A DNA stretch of 64,000 bases from Photobacterium profundum (GCF_003026285.1 NZ_PYOD01000005.1:291979-355978); one strand, 5' to 3'. Counted from the stretch's first letter, positions 6,671-15,916 are shown. Notes: generated by a model from the letters alone, not told the origin. A program made the numbers and translations.

Positions 6671-9325
6671 TTAATTTATGTCTGAGATATATGTCCAGAA
6701 TCTGTTATTGGTTTTATTGGTTGGGTAATACCAATAGCGGCCATCACTGCCTAATCCTGAAAGCTTGAATAACTCCTTATCTCCATTGTAAGGATTATCG
6801 TATACATACATGTCTCCAATTGTGCCAATTCGGTCGTAATCTCCCCATTGATGATAGGACTTATTCTTGTCATATCCATTTACGGTGTACGACAAAGGTG
6901 CTTTAACCGGATCAATTGCTCTTTCAACTAACGCATTCCCTTTACATACAATCGCAGCACTTTGTGGAAGATCTGCTTCAGGTATATTGACATGGAATTT
7001 ATTCATCGTATTGCTATTGCTGCGCATATCAGAGAGCTTAAAGTTCAACGACTGGCCATTGCTCGTCTCTACCTGCAGCTGACAATTATTGGCAGAAAGG
7101 CGTTCATTATCATTGCTGTAAGTAAAGCCATATGAACCATGCAGGGCAGGGTAAATGTAACTAGGTAATATCCCTTTAGGATCGTAATAACCCACAAGAG
7201 TGGTAACTGGAATACCAAATGAAGTCGGTACTCTTGCAATCGTAAGATCTGGGGCTTCGTCTTCATTCCAAGTTATACCGTCAGAGATATATGATGTTTT
7301 CAATCCATTATAAATAAGAACAGAATCGCCATTAATCTGAAGGTGGCTATTGTAACCTGCTCTATGGTTGATCGTGATAGTACGACCTTTATTACTCTCT
7401 GATGCCGTAGGAACATTGATATACTTGGTCCAGTTACCGTTGTACATCCCAATGGTCACTAAGGAGTAATCTTCAAATAAACCCGTTAGATAATCTTCCG
7501 ATAAATCGTTGATTGACGCATTAACTTGCTCTCCATCCATTACCCTGTGCTGATAGGGTTCCATAGTTTGGGTAACTGGGTCCCATTTTCTAAAACCAGT
7601 ATCAGAATCTGCTGAAAAAACGATCTTTGACTCAAGATTACGCTGGATATTAGCGGCAGTATAAGGCGTGTAAAGAGTGAAACGATTAACCGCCGACATG
7701 GGCGCACCCCCTGCCATGGAATCGGAACCAAATTTTCTACCATCGAAAGGTGCCTGGCATTCGCCATTAAGGCACGCGCTCTGATTGCTTTTCTTCGATG
7801 ACATGTTCGGTATGAACTTGTTCAGATCTGCATCCCACCCCCAAGTGGAGTTAACGGCATCAGCTTGACGGTGGATCGAACCACTAAACCCACCGGGGTA
7901 ATGCCCCATGCCGAAGTTGTGTCCAACTTCATGGCTAAATTCATTACCCAAAGAAGAATCTAAAGTGACAATGCCACCACCACCAGAACCTCCGTGAGTC
8001 ACTACACCGTTCTCATAATTACCACGACTGTTGTGAGCTGCTAGCTGTGACGCTAAATATGGATGTCCACTTTCACCTTCACCAATAGAGCTGTTGATGC
8101 CATAGTTGGCGTTATCAATGCCGATAGAAATGAGTTCTTTCCCAATTCGTTGACGCATCGTACCACCATGCCATCCGCCGGTGCTTGGGTCGAAGTCGGT
8201 CAGCAAGGTACCGTTCGGCAGCATGACTTCAGGTAAATAAAGTGATTCATATTGGCTAACGGTCATACGGCTAACTGGCACGGTTTGGAAATATTCACGT
8301 TGTGCTGAGGTATCTTTCGCAAAGTAAAAAGCATCACGGGGCTCAGTTAACATACCAATATCAATGGTATGGATGAGTAGTTCTGAAGGTGCGCCTACTT
8401 TTATGCCGCTTAGCTCACCAGAAAGATCCCCATGAGTGAACTGCATCTTGATGCCAGGTTGAATCCAGTTTGGCGGCAGCTTAAGACTCCACGTGTTATC
8501 GGCATAAACTAGCTTATTGTTCTCTAGTTCACCTTCACGAATCCATTGACCATTTAAATGTTTAAATACGAGTGTGTTACCACGGGTAATGGTCGTAGAA
8601 CGATCACTGTAATGTATATTTGACGAGTACCCAGCCCTTGACGTCACTCTTACGACTTTATCTGTCATTGATGCTGAATTTGGCAGGTAAATATTTCTGG
8701 TCCACACGCCATCTGCTGTATTAATCTCAACTAAATTATTGGTTGTTAGTGTTGTTTGAAGAAACGCTGCATTAGGATCACTGAGCTTGGCTATTGTTGC
8801 CGCTGAATTAATGACAGTAGAGGCACCTTCAATCGGCTTAAAATCAAGTTCGCCTTCAGGCGCACCATCAATGGCATAAGTAGTTTTAGGTAGTTGGCCA
8901 GGAGGGTTAAGGCGCATCGTACCTAGGTTACGACCTTGGTTATCAATTGCAGTAACTCGTAATGGAGTAGCAATATCTAGATCATTTTGCTTGGGTTTAA
9001 CCATAAGCAATGATGTTCGTTGAGCTGTCAAATAGGGTTGAACATCACCCTCTATTCCATTTTTTGATGGCATGATCTGGCTTTGAGCAAATGATACCGA
9101 TGCCTCTAAGCTACCTTCTAAATCACTCGGCAAGTCATTGTTATTAAAGATTGTAAAAGCAGAAGGTGCAGTGGTTGACTCTGTCGTTTGCTCTGTAGCA
9201 TAAACAGCACTAGAGGCTAAAATACTAGCCACTATGCTGGCGATATAGGTGATTTTTAAACGTGAGTGAGTGGATGAAAAGTTGCGTCGTTCCGAGGAAA
9301 CCAGTGAAGGTGTTTGATGTAACAT
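6671..9325 (-). CDS. Secreted M66 zinc metalloprotease (StcE/TagA-like)
   Basis: An 884-residue secreted protein with a long signal sequence (a hydrophobic stretch at about residues 24-43, ending SSAVYA). The catalytic motif HEVGHNFGMGH (H465, E466, H469, H475) followed by YPGG is the peptidase M66 signature of StcE and ToxR-regulated TagA, proteases that cut mucin-type glycoproteins. The N-terminal half (about 90-440) is beta-rich and matches the usual accessory domains; the C-terminal part (about 590-884) carries binding or export modules. It is a single-gene unit with its own terminator. A cyclic-di-GMP riboswitch precedes it, and the sialic acid genes lie next door, which fits use of host mucin. 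Confidence 0.9.
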   Translation of the reverse strand: MLHQTPSLVSSERRNFSSTHSRLKITYIASIVASILASSAVYATEQTTESTTAPSAFTIFNNNDLPSDLEGSLEASVSFAQSQIMPSKNGIEGDVQPYLTAQRTSLLMVKPKQNDLDIATPLRVTAIDNQGRNLGTMRLNPPGQLPKTTYAIDGAPEGELDFKPIEGASTVINSAATIAKLSDPNAAFLQTTLTTNNLVEINTADGVWTRNIYLPNSASMTDKVVRVTSRAGYSSNIHYSDRSTTITRGNTLVFKHLNGQWIREGELENNKLVYADNTWSLKLPPNWIQPGIKMQFTHGDLSGELSGIKVGAPSELLIHTIDIGMLTEPRDAFYFAKDTSAQREYFQTVPVSRMTVSQYESLYLPEVMLPNGTLLTDFDPSTGGWHGGTMRQRIGKELISIGIDNANYGINSSIGEGESGHPYLASQLAAHNSRGNYENGVVTHGGSGGGGIVTLDSSLGNEFSHEVGHNFGMGHYPGGFSGSIHRQADAVNSTWGWDADLNKFIPNMSSKKSNQSACLNGECQAPFDGRKFGSDSMAGGAPMSAVNRFTLYTPYTAANIQRNLESKIVFSADSDTGFRKWDPVTQTMEPYQHRVMDGEQVNASINDLSEDYLTGLFEDYSLVTIGMYNGNWTKYINVPTASESNKGRTITINHRAGYNSHLQINGDSVLIYNGLKTSYISDGITWNEDEAPDLTIARVPTSFGIPVTTLVGYYDPKGILPSYIYPALHGSYGFTYSNDNERLSANNCQLQVETSNGQSLNFKLSDMRSNSNTMNKFHVNIPEADLPQSAAIVCKGNALVERAIDPVKAPLSYTVNGYDKNKSYHQWGDYDRIGTIGDMYVYDNPYNGDKELFKLSGLGSDGRYWYYPTNKTNNRFWTYISDIN

Positions 9326-9339
9326 GTTGTATATCCTTA

Positions 9340-9361
9340 TTCGTTAGGAGTTATTAACGAA
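9340..9361 (-). promoter_or_regulatory. Hairpin next to the M66 ribosome site
   Basis: A perfect 7-bp stem (TTCGTTA / TAACGAA) with an 8-nt loop, just upstream of the AAGGA ribosome site of the M66 gene. A second weak stem (AACAGTT / AACTGTT, 9391-9397 and 9411-9417) lies between it and the riboswitch, followed by TATAGTTTT. Either could be part of the expression platform. Confidence 0.4.
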
Positions 9362-9423
9362 AAGGGCTGCAACCAAGCAGGAAAACTATAAACAGTTATG
9401 ATCCATTCAAAACTGTTGATAAA

Positions 9424-9512
9424 GCTATGGCGGCTCCGCTGTCATAGGTCTGTGTAACCCTTAAACCGGTAGCTTTGCGTCCTAGCCTTTCGACTAGTTT
9501 GCCCTTTACATA
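9424..9512 (-). ncRNA. Cyclic-di-GMP-I (GEMM-I) riboswitch
   Basis: Read on the minus strand, the region shows the conserved GEMM-I parts in order: AAAGGGCAAAC, a short stem capped by a GAAA tetraloop (CTAGTC-GAAA-GGCTAG), the invariant core GGACGCAAAGC, a second stem starting CCGG, and the closing GACAGCGGAGCCGCC. These match the layout of the V. cholerae Vc2 aptamer. The aptamer ends about 100 nt before the M66 start codon, leaving room for an expression platform. By family knowledge it senses the second messenger c-di-GMP; whether it turns the gene on or off cannot be read here. Confidence 0.93.
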
Positions 9513-9937
9513 CTATATGTAAAATTGTGATTTTAAATAAATATTGAGGTATATCTTATGGGTTCTTATCCCAACCATAACGGATGAAACGTTATTCTGC
9601 TGCTAGGTGATGAAGTAAAGAGCGATACAACTTAAAATGCAACAAGCGCATAATTATTTTGTATGGTTGCTTCATATCTATAGCCTTGCTCTTTAGTTAT
9701 ATGCTCAAAAAGTATCAATGCATAATAAAAATGCACATTAAGAAGGGGGGATGCTTTGTGGAGGGGATGAACAGGAGGAGTTCAATGATTTAATACTAAC
9801 CAAAACAAGTACCTGAACGTTTATTCATTCAGTTACTGTGATGTTATTTTAACGTTCTCTACTATTTATGAACAGAATAAAAAAGCCCATTAGTGTTTAA
9901 CTAACAGGCATTTATAGTTATTAAGAGTCTTGTATTA
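9513..9937. other. Gap between nanA and the M66 leader
   Basis: About 425 bp without a gene. The right end holds the nanA terminator; the left end should hold the M66 promoter. A purine-rich stretch with GGGGGG and AGGAGGAG lies at 9745-9785 on the plus strand, with no reading frame longer than a few codons. Confidence 0.5.
9879..9909 (-). terminator. Terminator of nanA
   Basis: On the minus strand a 10-bp stem (GCCTGTTAGT / ACTAATGGGC, two G-U pairs) with a 5-nt loop is followed by TTTTTTATT, 29 bp after the nanA stop. Confidence 0.85.
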
Positions 9938-10834
9938 TTAGCGTTTAATAAAGTCTGCGTCGCGCATTTTATTGATTACATCTTGTTTTTGTTCAAGCGT
10001 TAAGGCTTTTAGTGGAAGGCGAGGGTCACCAGCATCAATATCATGTAATGCCATTGCTGCTTTACCTGCTGCTACGCCACCATATTCAACTAATACTCGT
10101 ATGAGTGAAATAACATTGTCCATGCCTGTAATAACGTCTGCATGTTTGCCGTTATGAAAATCTTCAATAATTTGATTAAAGTGCGGAGCAGCATAGTTGT
10201 ACGTACTGCCTACTGCGCCGATGGCACCAATAGCGAGTGCGCCAGGTAAGAATTCATCAACGCCAAATGGAATGTCAAATTTTCCGTCGCAGGCGCGAAG
10301 GCAACGTTGGTATTCGTATAAATCACCGCTGTTAAACTTTAAGCCGTATAGGTTTGGAATGCGGTTTTCAGCTTTGATTAAGAACTGCTCCATATCCAGA
10401 TTTACGCCAGACATACCTGAATGGTAGTAGTAGAAACCTTTTGATGGTGCAGCTGCAGCAACGGCAGCACAGTAGTCGACAAGATCGTCAACACTACCTG
10501 GTTTGAAAAAGCATGGACCAATTGCTGAAGTAGCAAAAATATCAAGGGTGTCGGCATGGCGAGTTAATTCAAGCGTATCAACAATACTTAGTGCGCCAGT
10601 ATGAACGGTGATTTTTAAACGCCCTTGAGATACTTCAGCCCAACGCTCTGCGATTGCTTTGCGTTCTTCTACAGAACAGTGAATACCTTCACCAGTTGTA
10701 CCGCAAATATAAACACCATTGACGCCATCTTTGATCAAGTGCTCTGCAATTTTATCAATGATCGGCAGGTTAACATTACCTTTCGCATCAAATGGGGTGT
10801 GAGGTGCAGCAATCAAGCCAGTAAGCTTTTCCAT
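9938..10834 (-). CDS. nanA: N-acetylneuraminate lyase
   Basis: A 298-residue cytoplasmic enzyme of the DapA/NAL (beta/alpha)8 family. It splits sialic acid (Neu5Ac) into N-acetylmannosamine and pyruvate, the first step of sialic acid use. The Schiff-base lysine is K166 in 'YGLKFNSGD', the catalytic tyrosine is in 'FYYYHSGMSG', and the N-terminus 'LTGLIAAPHTPFD' plus 'GTTGEG' form the pyruvate site. Length matches the family. It is alone on the minus strand, divergent from nanR, with a palindrome TGAAGTTAAACTTCA 22 bp before its start. Confidence 0.95.
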   Translation of the reverse strand: MEKLTGLIAAPHTPFDAKGNVNLPIIDKIAEHLIKDGVNGVYICGTTGEGIHCSVEERKAIAERWAEVSQGRLKITVHTGALSIVDTLELTRHADTLDIFATSAIGPCFFKPGSVDDLVDYCAAVAAAAPSKGFYYYHSGMSGVNLDMEQFLIKAENRIPNLYGLKFNSGDLYEYQRCLRACDGKFDIPFGVDEFLPGALAIGAIGAVGSTYNYAAPHFNQIIEDFHNGKHADVITGMDNVISLIRVLVEYGGVAAGKAAMALHDIDAGDPRLPLKALTLEQKQDVINKMRDADFIKR

Positions 10835-10855
10835 AGTAGCCCTTATAATAACCAG

Positions 10856-10870
10856 TGAAGTTAAACTTCA
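10856..10870. promoter_or_regulatory. Candidate NanR operator (nanA)
   Basis: The perfect palindrome TGAAGTTAAACTTCA lies 22 bp before the nanA start codon. The same TGRAG-N5-CTTCA pattern occurs before nanR, nanE (twice) and siaP, always in promoter gaps. Confidence 0.7.
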
Positions 10871-11122
10871 AATTATTTATCTTAAGTGGAGTTGGGGTTA
10901 TTGTATGGAGTAATATTCCGAGAGGCAATTGACGATTACTGATTTAGACAACCAGAATTTAAAATTGTGACCTTGTCTACAAACCTTATTTTTAGCGGTC
11001 TTTTTTGAATGTCTTATTGTTTTTTTCTGCTAATGATCACGGTAAATTTTATGTTTCCAATAATCAATCACTTTTATTAAGAGCGAGATAGCTTCAAGAT
11101 TGATATTGTTTATTGAATTATA

Positions 11123-11137
11123 TGGAGTTTAGCTTCA
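11123..11137. promoter_or_regulatory. Candidate NanR operator (nanR)
   Basis: TGGAGTTTAGCTTCA fits the TGRAG-N5-CTTCA pattern and lies 66 bp before the nanR start, suggesting autoregulation. Confidence 0.5.
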
Positions 11138-11203
11138 CATGAAGATGTAAGCGTGTAAAATTACTTTTTAGAATTGAGATAAGCAAAAATAGAGGTAATA
11201 AGG

Positions 11204-12076
11204 ATGACAGATCAACAAACACTTCTTAAAGCAGGAAAGGTAATCGACACCTTAGGCAGTCTATACGATAGCTTAACGCCTTCAGCGAAGCGTATATCTG
11301 ATTACGTACTTGCTCATTCATCTGAAGTTACTAAGTTATCTATTGCGGAGCTATCTCAAGTTGCGAATGTCGGTGAAGCGACGATAATTCGATTTTGCCG
11401 TACTCTTGGCTTTAAAGGCTTTCAAGAATTTAAAATGGAGCTAGCAATAGAGCTTTCCAGTTTGAATCAACAAGAAAAATCAATTTTAGATACTGATGTT
11501 ACCCTTCAAGATGATGCAGAGTTAATTGGGCAGAAATTACATAAAACCATTAATAATGTATTGGCAGAGACATTGAATCTATTGAATTTTGATACGTTGG
11601 AAAAAGTAGCAAAACAGATAAAGTCTGCTAAAGCAGTCTACTTTTTTGGGGTAGGGTCTTCGGGCATTACTGCTGAAGATGCAAAGAATAAATTTATGCG
11701 TATTGGTTTTAATGTTGATGCGTTAACCAATAATCATTTTATGTATATGAAGGCATCATTATTACAGAAGGGTGATTTAGCCGTCGGCATTAGTCACTCA
11801 GGTAGCTCGAAAGAAACGACAAAAGCTCTTCAACTCGCAAAAGATGCGGGTGCCGATACCGTTGCTATTACCCATAACCCTCGCTCGGCTATCACTGAGT
11901 TTTCAGATTTTGTATTGGTGAATGGTAATCGACAAGGGAAATTGCAAGGGGATTCGATTGGGACGAAAATATCACAATTGTTTGTTCTTGATCTAGTGTA
12001 TGCATTACTTGTTAATGAAGATGCGGAAAGTGCTAAAGAAAATAAAATTAAGACGACAAATGCGCTTGAAAGCTAA
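11204..12076 (+). CDS. nanR: RpiR-family regulator of sialic acid use
   Basis: A 290-residue repressor of the RpiR family. Residues about 15-90 are the N-terminal helix-turn-helix ('LSIAELSQVANVGEATIIRFCRTLGFKGFQEFK'); residues about 120-260 are a SIS sugar-phosphate domain ('AKAVYFFGVGSSGITAEDAKNKFMRIG', 'GDLAVGISHSGSSKET'). In Vibrio, NanR is of this type and responds to N-acetylmannosamine 6-phosphate, the product of nanK. It sits between nanA (divergent) and nanE. Five palindromes in the nan and sia promoters are the likely binding sites. It is unrelated to the GntR-type NanR of E. coli. Confidence 0.88.
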   Translation: MTDQQTLLKAGKVIDTLGSLYDSLTPSAKRISDYVLAHSSEVTKLSIAELSQVANVGEATIIRFCRTLGFKGFQEFKMELAIELSSLNQQEKSILDTDVTLQDDAELIGQKLHKTINNVLAETLNLLNFDTLEKVAKQIKSAKAVYFFGVGSSGITAEDAKNKFMRIGFNVDALTNNHFMYMKASLLQKGDLAVGISHSGSSKETTKALQLAKDAGADTVAITHNPRSAITEFSDFVLVNGNRQGKLQGDSIGTKISQLFVLDLVYALLVNEDAESAKENKIKTTNALES

Positions 12077-12670
12077 CGAGTAACCTCATGCTGGATGGCT
12101 AGCTAACGCTTTGTATCTTTCCACACCCAGATTGGCTAGCTATAACGCTTCTCTGGGTGAGCTCCAACCTCTCTAAACTCCTTTCCTTGATATTCCTTAA
12201 AATATTTAATTGCCTTATCGCATTAGTTATCGCATTAGTCATGAACCTACATACTTCTTGTTACTCACTTTTCTGTTCTCTCCTAATGGGTAAAGCGCCC
12301 ATTTATGCTGAATTTATTTCAATATTTTCTAACATTTACGTTTTTATTATGGAGTTATATTTCATTTATTCTCATGAAGTGACTACCGTTTGGTAAGTAA
12401 TATGTTTTTATACATGGCGTAACGCTTAACTGATTACCTATGTTACTGACCTTTATATGCACCCCCTTTGTGTTTTTGGAGTCTGGCTCCGCATGTATTT
12501 ATACGCAATTATAGGTTGAATGGTGAGCTGGATCTTATTTATTACCCCTATGACAATGAAAAATGAGGTAAGGATCGCTGTTTGAATAATTGACTGTTGA
12601 AGTAAAACTTCATCGTGATTAAATTGGAGTTAAACTTCATTAGGTTATTGGTTTCGGAGCGGTACGACTT
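12077..12670. other. nanR-nanE gap with promoter of nanEK
   Basis: 594 bp. Just after nanR is a hairpin (ACCCAGA at 12125-12131, TCTGGGT at 12152-12158) with two similar TGGCTAGCTA stretches nearby, possibly a terminator without a clear T-run. The right end carries two operator-like palindromes. A 79-codon open frame at 12157-12396 has no ribosome site and looks like translated AT-rich DNA, so it is not called. Confidence 0.5.
12598..12639. promoter_or_regulatory. Two candidate NanR operators (nanEK)
   Basis: TGAAGTAAAACTTCA at 12598-12612 and TGGAGTTAAACTTCA at 12625-12639. They are 27 bp apart centre to centre and end 31 bp before the nanE start, a position suited to repression. Confidence 0.7.
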
Positions 12671-13408
12671 ATGATTACCCAATCTAAGGCTTGTCTTAAA
12701 GAGAATAAGACACAAGAAAATGCTTTAAAGGCTTTGCAACAAGGATTTGTTGCATCATGTCAGCCTGTTGATGATGGACCTATGGATTCACCAATGATTG
12801 TCGCCGCTATGGCGCAAGCTGCTGTAGCGGGTGGTGCTGCTGGTATTCGCATTGAAGGGATTGAGAATGTTAAGGCGGTTCGACCTCATGTAAATGTACC
12901 TATTATCGGCATCATTAAACGTGACTTGGAAAACTCAGACGTTCGCATTACCCCTTTTATTGAAGATGTCTATGCACTGAAAGAAGCAGGGGCAGACATT
13001 ATTGCTATTGATGCTACCCATCGTGCTCGTCCAACGTCGGTTGAAGATTTGATTGATGCTATACATTCTGTTGGGTGCTTAGCAATGGCTGATTGTTCAA
13101 CGTACGATGAAGGCATGTTCAGCCAAGCGCGAGGCGTTCAAATTATTGGTTCGACCTTATCTGGCTATACTGGTGGGCCTGTTCCTGCAGAACCTGATTT
13201 CGATTTAATTACGCGGCTTAAACAAGCAGGCTGTAGGGTTATGGCTGAAGGGCGCTTTAATACCCCTGAGTTAGCAGGCAAGGCCATTGAAGCTGGAGCA
13301 TTCTGCGTTACAGTTGGTTCGGCGATTACACGTGTAGAGCATATATGCAGTTGGTTCCAAGCGGAAGTTGAACATGCTCATCAGGCACAATCTGAGGCTG
13401 TCGCATGA
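12671..13408 (+). CDS. nanE: N-acetylmannosamine-6-phosphate 2-epimerase
   Basis: A 245-residue cytoplasmic (beta/alpha)8 enzyme that converts ManNAc-6-phosphate to GlcNAc-6-phosphate. Typical motifs: 'VASCQPVDDGPMD' near the N-terminus, 'GIIKRDLENSDVRITP', the 'DIIAIDATHRARP' strand, and 'VMAEGRFNTPELAGKAIEAGAFCVTVGSAITR' near the C-terminus, which holds the phosphate-binding loop. Length fits the family. It overlaps nanK by four bases (ATGA), so the two are coupled. The next enzymes (NagA, NagB) are not in the window. Confidence 0.95.
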   Translation: MITQSKACLKENKTQENALKALQQGFVASCQPVDDGPMDSPMIVAAMAQAAVAGGAAGIRIEGIENVKAVRPHVNVPIIGIIKRDLENSDVRITPFIEDVYALKEAGADIIAIDATHRARPTSVEDLIDAIHSVGCLAMADCSTYDEGMFSQARGVQIIGSTLSGYTGGPVPAEPDFDLITRLKQAGCRVMAEGRFNTPELAGKAIEAGAFCVTVGSAITRVEHICSWFQAEVEHAHQAQSEAVA

Positions 13409-14283
13409 AAACGTGTTTAGCGGTCGATATTGGTGGTACTAAGATTGCCGCGGCTTTGGTTAAAGACAATGTTATCGTTACACGTATTCAAATTTCGACA
13501 CCCACTTCAAAAGAGGCGAGTGCATTAACCGTAGCGTTAACAGATTTATTAACTCCCCTTGCCCTAGAAGCAGATCATGTTGCTGTTGCATCAACAGGTA
13601 TTATTAATCACGGAGTATTAACTGCATTAAACCCAGATAATCTTGGTGGTTTAAATCATTTCCCTCTACACCAAGTAATTAGTGAAATAACCCAATTACC
13701 AGTTGTTGTTATTAATGATGCACAAGCTGCTGCTTGGTTTGAATATAAAGCACTTAATCAAGCGGTGTCTGATATGGCATTTATTACCGTATCGACTGGC
13801 GTTGGGGCAGGTTTTGTTCAGAAAGAAATACTCAATACCGGCGTTAGAGGTATTGCGGGCCATGCTGGCCATATGTTGGCAGATCCGAATGGACCTGTAT
13901 GTGGTTGTGGTAGAAAAGGTTGCGTAGAAAGTATTGCATCTGGTACCGCAATTGGTGTTGCCGGACAGTCTTTCTTTGGTACTGATTGCGTTGGTGAAAC
14001 CGTTTATCAGCACCTACTTACTGGCGATAAAAATGCGATTGCCATTGTTGATCGCTCTGCCAGTACGATTGCAAACCTGATTGCCGATCTTACTATCTCA
14101 CTTGACCTCGAGGTTGTTGTATTAGGGGGGAGTGTTGGGCTGGCATCTGGATATTTAGCAAGGGTTAAAACTTATCTCGAACGGTTACCCAATGTATATG
14201 TTCCGGATGTAATTGCTGCAAGCTCTGGCGCTGATGCTGGCCTGCTTGGTGTCGCGTTATGGGCAGAGCAAAACGTTAAATAA
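13405..14283 (+). CDS. nanK: N-acetylmannosamine kinase (ROK family)
   Basis: A 292-residue sugar kinase that phosphorylates N-acetylmannosamine with ATP. It shows the ROK ATP-binding start 'AVDIGGTKIAAALV' (D7-G8-G9 region), the catalytic 'VINDAQAAAW', and the ROK zinc motif with HAGH (about 153-156) and C166, C168 and C173 in 'CGCGRKGC'. It overlaps nanE by ATGA. A strong hairpin follows in the gap to the transporter gene, which may lower expression or stabilise the nanEK message. Confidence 0.93.
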   Translation: MKTCLAVDIGGTKIAAALVKDNVIVTRIQISTPTSKEASALTVALTDLLTPLALEADHVAVASTGIINHGVLTALNPDNLGGLNHFPLHQVISEITQLPVVVINDAQAAAWFEYKALNQAVSDMAFITVSTGVGAGFVQKEILNTGVRGIAGHAGHMLADPNGPVCGCGRKGCVESIASGTAIGVAGQSFFGTDCVGETVYQHLLTGDKNAIAIVDRSASTIANLIADLTISLDLEVVVLGGSVGLASGYLARVKTYLERLPNVYVPDVIAASSGADAGLLGVALWAEQNVK

Positions 14284-14295
14284 AAAGAATTCTGA

Positions 14296-14330
14296 GTAAG
14301 GAATAGGCTAGCTTGCTAGTTATTCCTTAC
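14296..14330 (+). repeat. Long stem-loop between nanK and the SSS transporter
   Basis: GTAAGGAATA (14296-14305) pairs perfectly with TATTCCTTAC (14321-14330), and CTAGC / GCTAG inside extends it to about 15 pairs around a TT loop. No T-run follows, so it is more likely an mRNA processing or stability element than a terminator. Confidence 0.6.
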
Positions 14331-14387
14331 TACATAAAAGATATAACAATTTATCCTTACCTACACTAAACAGAAAGGAGTCTCCGC

Positions 14388-15875
14388 ATGGAAATGCACG
14401 CATTTGGGACCTTGAATTACATTGTTCTGCTGGTTTATTTGACTGCAGTTATGCTTGTTGGAGTATATTTTGCTAAACGTCAAAAGTCGGCAGACGATTA
14501 CTTTAAAGCGGGTGGTCGTATACCTGGCTGGGCTGCAGGTATTAGCGTATTCGCAACAACACTAAGTTCTATTACATTTATGTCTATTCCTGCAAAAGCC
14601 TACACGGGGGATTGGACATTTTTAATCGGACAATATGTCGCTATATTAATTCTTCCATTTGTCTTTCTATATTATATTCCGTTTTTTAGAAAGCTAAACC
14701 TTACTTCTGCTTACGAATATTTAGAAAAACGCTTTGATGTTAAAATGCGTTTATTCGCCAGTATTTCATTCATGTTGTTTCACATTGGTCGAATTGCAAT
14801 TATAACGTACTTAACAGCACTTGCACTGATCCCATTTGTTGATATTAATCCACTTACGATTGTATTCTTAATTGGCGTACTGTGTATTGTATATACATTT
14901 ATGGGTGGAATTGAAGGTGTTATTTGGACTGATGTAATTCAAGGGATTATGCTGTCTTTGGCCGCAATTTTAATTTTCACTGTTATTTGCTTTAATGTCG
15001 ATGGTGGGGTAACAGAAATATTCAGTATGTCTGCAGAGGCAGATAAATATTTCCCTAAAGAGCAATTTGCTTGGAGCTGGACTGAAGGTACGATTCCTGT
15101 TCTTGTTATTGGTTTTTTATTCGCTAGCCTACAACAATTTACCGCGAGTCAAGATGTTGTTCAGCGTTATATTGTGACGGACTCAATTGAAGAAACAAAA
15201 AAGGCATTAATCACTAATGCAAAATTAGTTGCATTTATTCCAGTGTTTTTCTTCGCTGTTGGTTCTGCATTATATGCTTATTACACTCAAAACCCTGGCT
15301 TATTACCAGATAACTTTAATACGGGTGGAATATTACCGTTCTTTGTCATATCAAAAATGCCGGCTGGGGTTGCAGGTTTAATTATTGCAGCAATATTCGC
15401 AGCATCACAATCTAGTATTTCGAGTAGTTTAAATAGTATCTCGGCATGTTTTACATCTGATATTTACCATCGACTTGGCGGAGAAACATCGCCTAAGAAA
15501 ACAATGTTTGTTGCACGTTCAGTTATTGTTGCTGCGGGTGTCTTTGGTGTTATTGCGTCGACATACTTGATTATGTCGAATGAAAGTGAGCTATGGGATG
15601 CATTTAATAGCTTAATTGGTTTGATGGGTGGCCCAATGACGGGCTTGTTTATGTTAGGCGTGTTTGTTAAACGTGCCAATGCTAATAGTGCTTTAGCTGG
15701 TGTGGTTGCAAGTGTTATTGCAATCTTGTGGGTACGAGCGGCAACGGATCTTAACTTCTTTTTCTACGGTGTAATTGGAACATTAATGGTCGTGTTTGTT
15801 GGTTATATAACAGCACCATTATTTAAACAAAATGCGGTTGAAGATGTGAATAAATCACTTATTGAACAAAATTAA
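14388..15875 (+). CDS. Sodium:solute symporter, probable sialic acid transporter
   Basis: A 495-residue inner-membrane protein of the SSS family with about 13 hydrophobic helices. It shows the family start 'LVYLTAVMLVGVYFAKRQKSADDYFKAGGRIPGWAAG', the 'GGIEGVIWTDVIQG' motif, and 'IFAASQSSISSSLNSISACFTSDIY', the sodium-site helix. It lies downstream of nanEK and before nanQ, as do the SSS-type sialate symporters (SiaT/NanT) of other bacteria, so sialic acid is the likely substrate. The ribosome site is AAAGGAG. A TRAP sialate transporter follows at 16890, so uptake appears duplicated. Confidence 0.88.
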   Translation: MEMHAFGTLNYIVLLVYLTAVMLVGVYFAKRQKSADDYFKAGGRIPGWAAGISVFATTLSSITFMSIPAKAYTGDWTFLIGQYVAILILPFVFLYYIPFFRKLNLTSAYEYLEKRFDVKMRLFASISFMLFHIGRIAIITYLTALALIPFVDINPLTIVFLIGVLCIVYTFMGGIEGVIWTDVIQGIMLSLAAILIFTVICFNVDGGVTEIFSMSAEADKYFPKEQFAWSWTEGTIPVLVIGFLFASLQQFTASQDVVQRYIVTDSIEETKKALITNAKLVAFIPVFFFAVGSALYAYYTQNPGLLPDNFNTGGILPFFVISKMPAGVAGLIIAAIFAASQSSISSSLNSISACFTSDIYHRLGGETSPKKTMFVARSVIVAAGVFGVIASTYLIMSNESELWDAFNSLIGLMGGPMTGLFMLGVFVKRANANSALAGVVASVIAILWVRAATDLNFFFYGVIGTLMVVFVGYITAPLFKQNAVEDVNKSLIEQN

Positions 15876-15916
15876 TAATAAGTGAATAGGTAGCGCCTCT
15901 TCTTTATATTCCCCCT

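Larger units (their letters stand above)
10835..11203. other. nanA-nanR divergent promoter region
   Basis: A 369-bp regulatory gap. It holds a perfect operator-like palindrome near nanA (10856-10870) and a looser copy near nanR (11123-11137). No small gene was found. Confidence 0.6.

Noticed and set aside
9745..9785. Purine-rich stretch with several GGA motifs, as a CsrB-like RNA
   Set aside because: Too short, with no series of hairpin loops presenting GGA and no clear promoter or terminator of its own.
12157..12396. Open frame of 79 codons between nanR and nanE
   Set aside because: It starts at GTG inside a hairpin, has no ribosome site, and its hydrophobic, Cys/Leu/Ile-rich composition is what translated AT-rich DNA gives.
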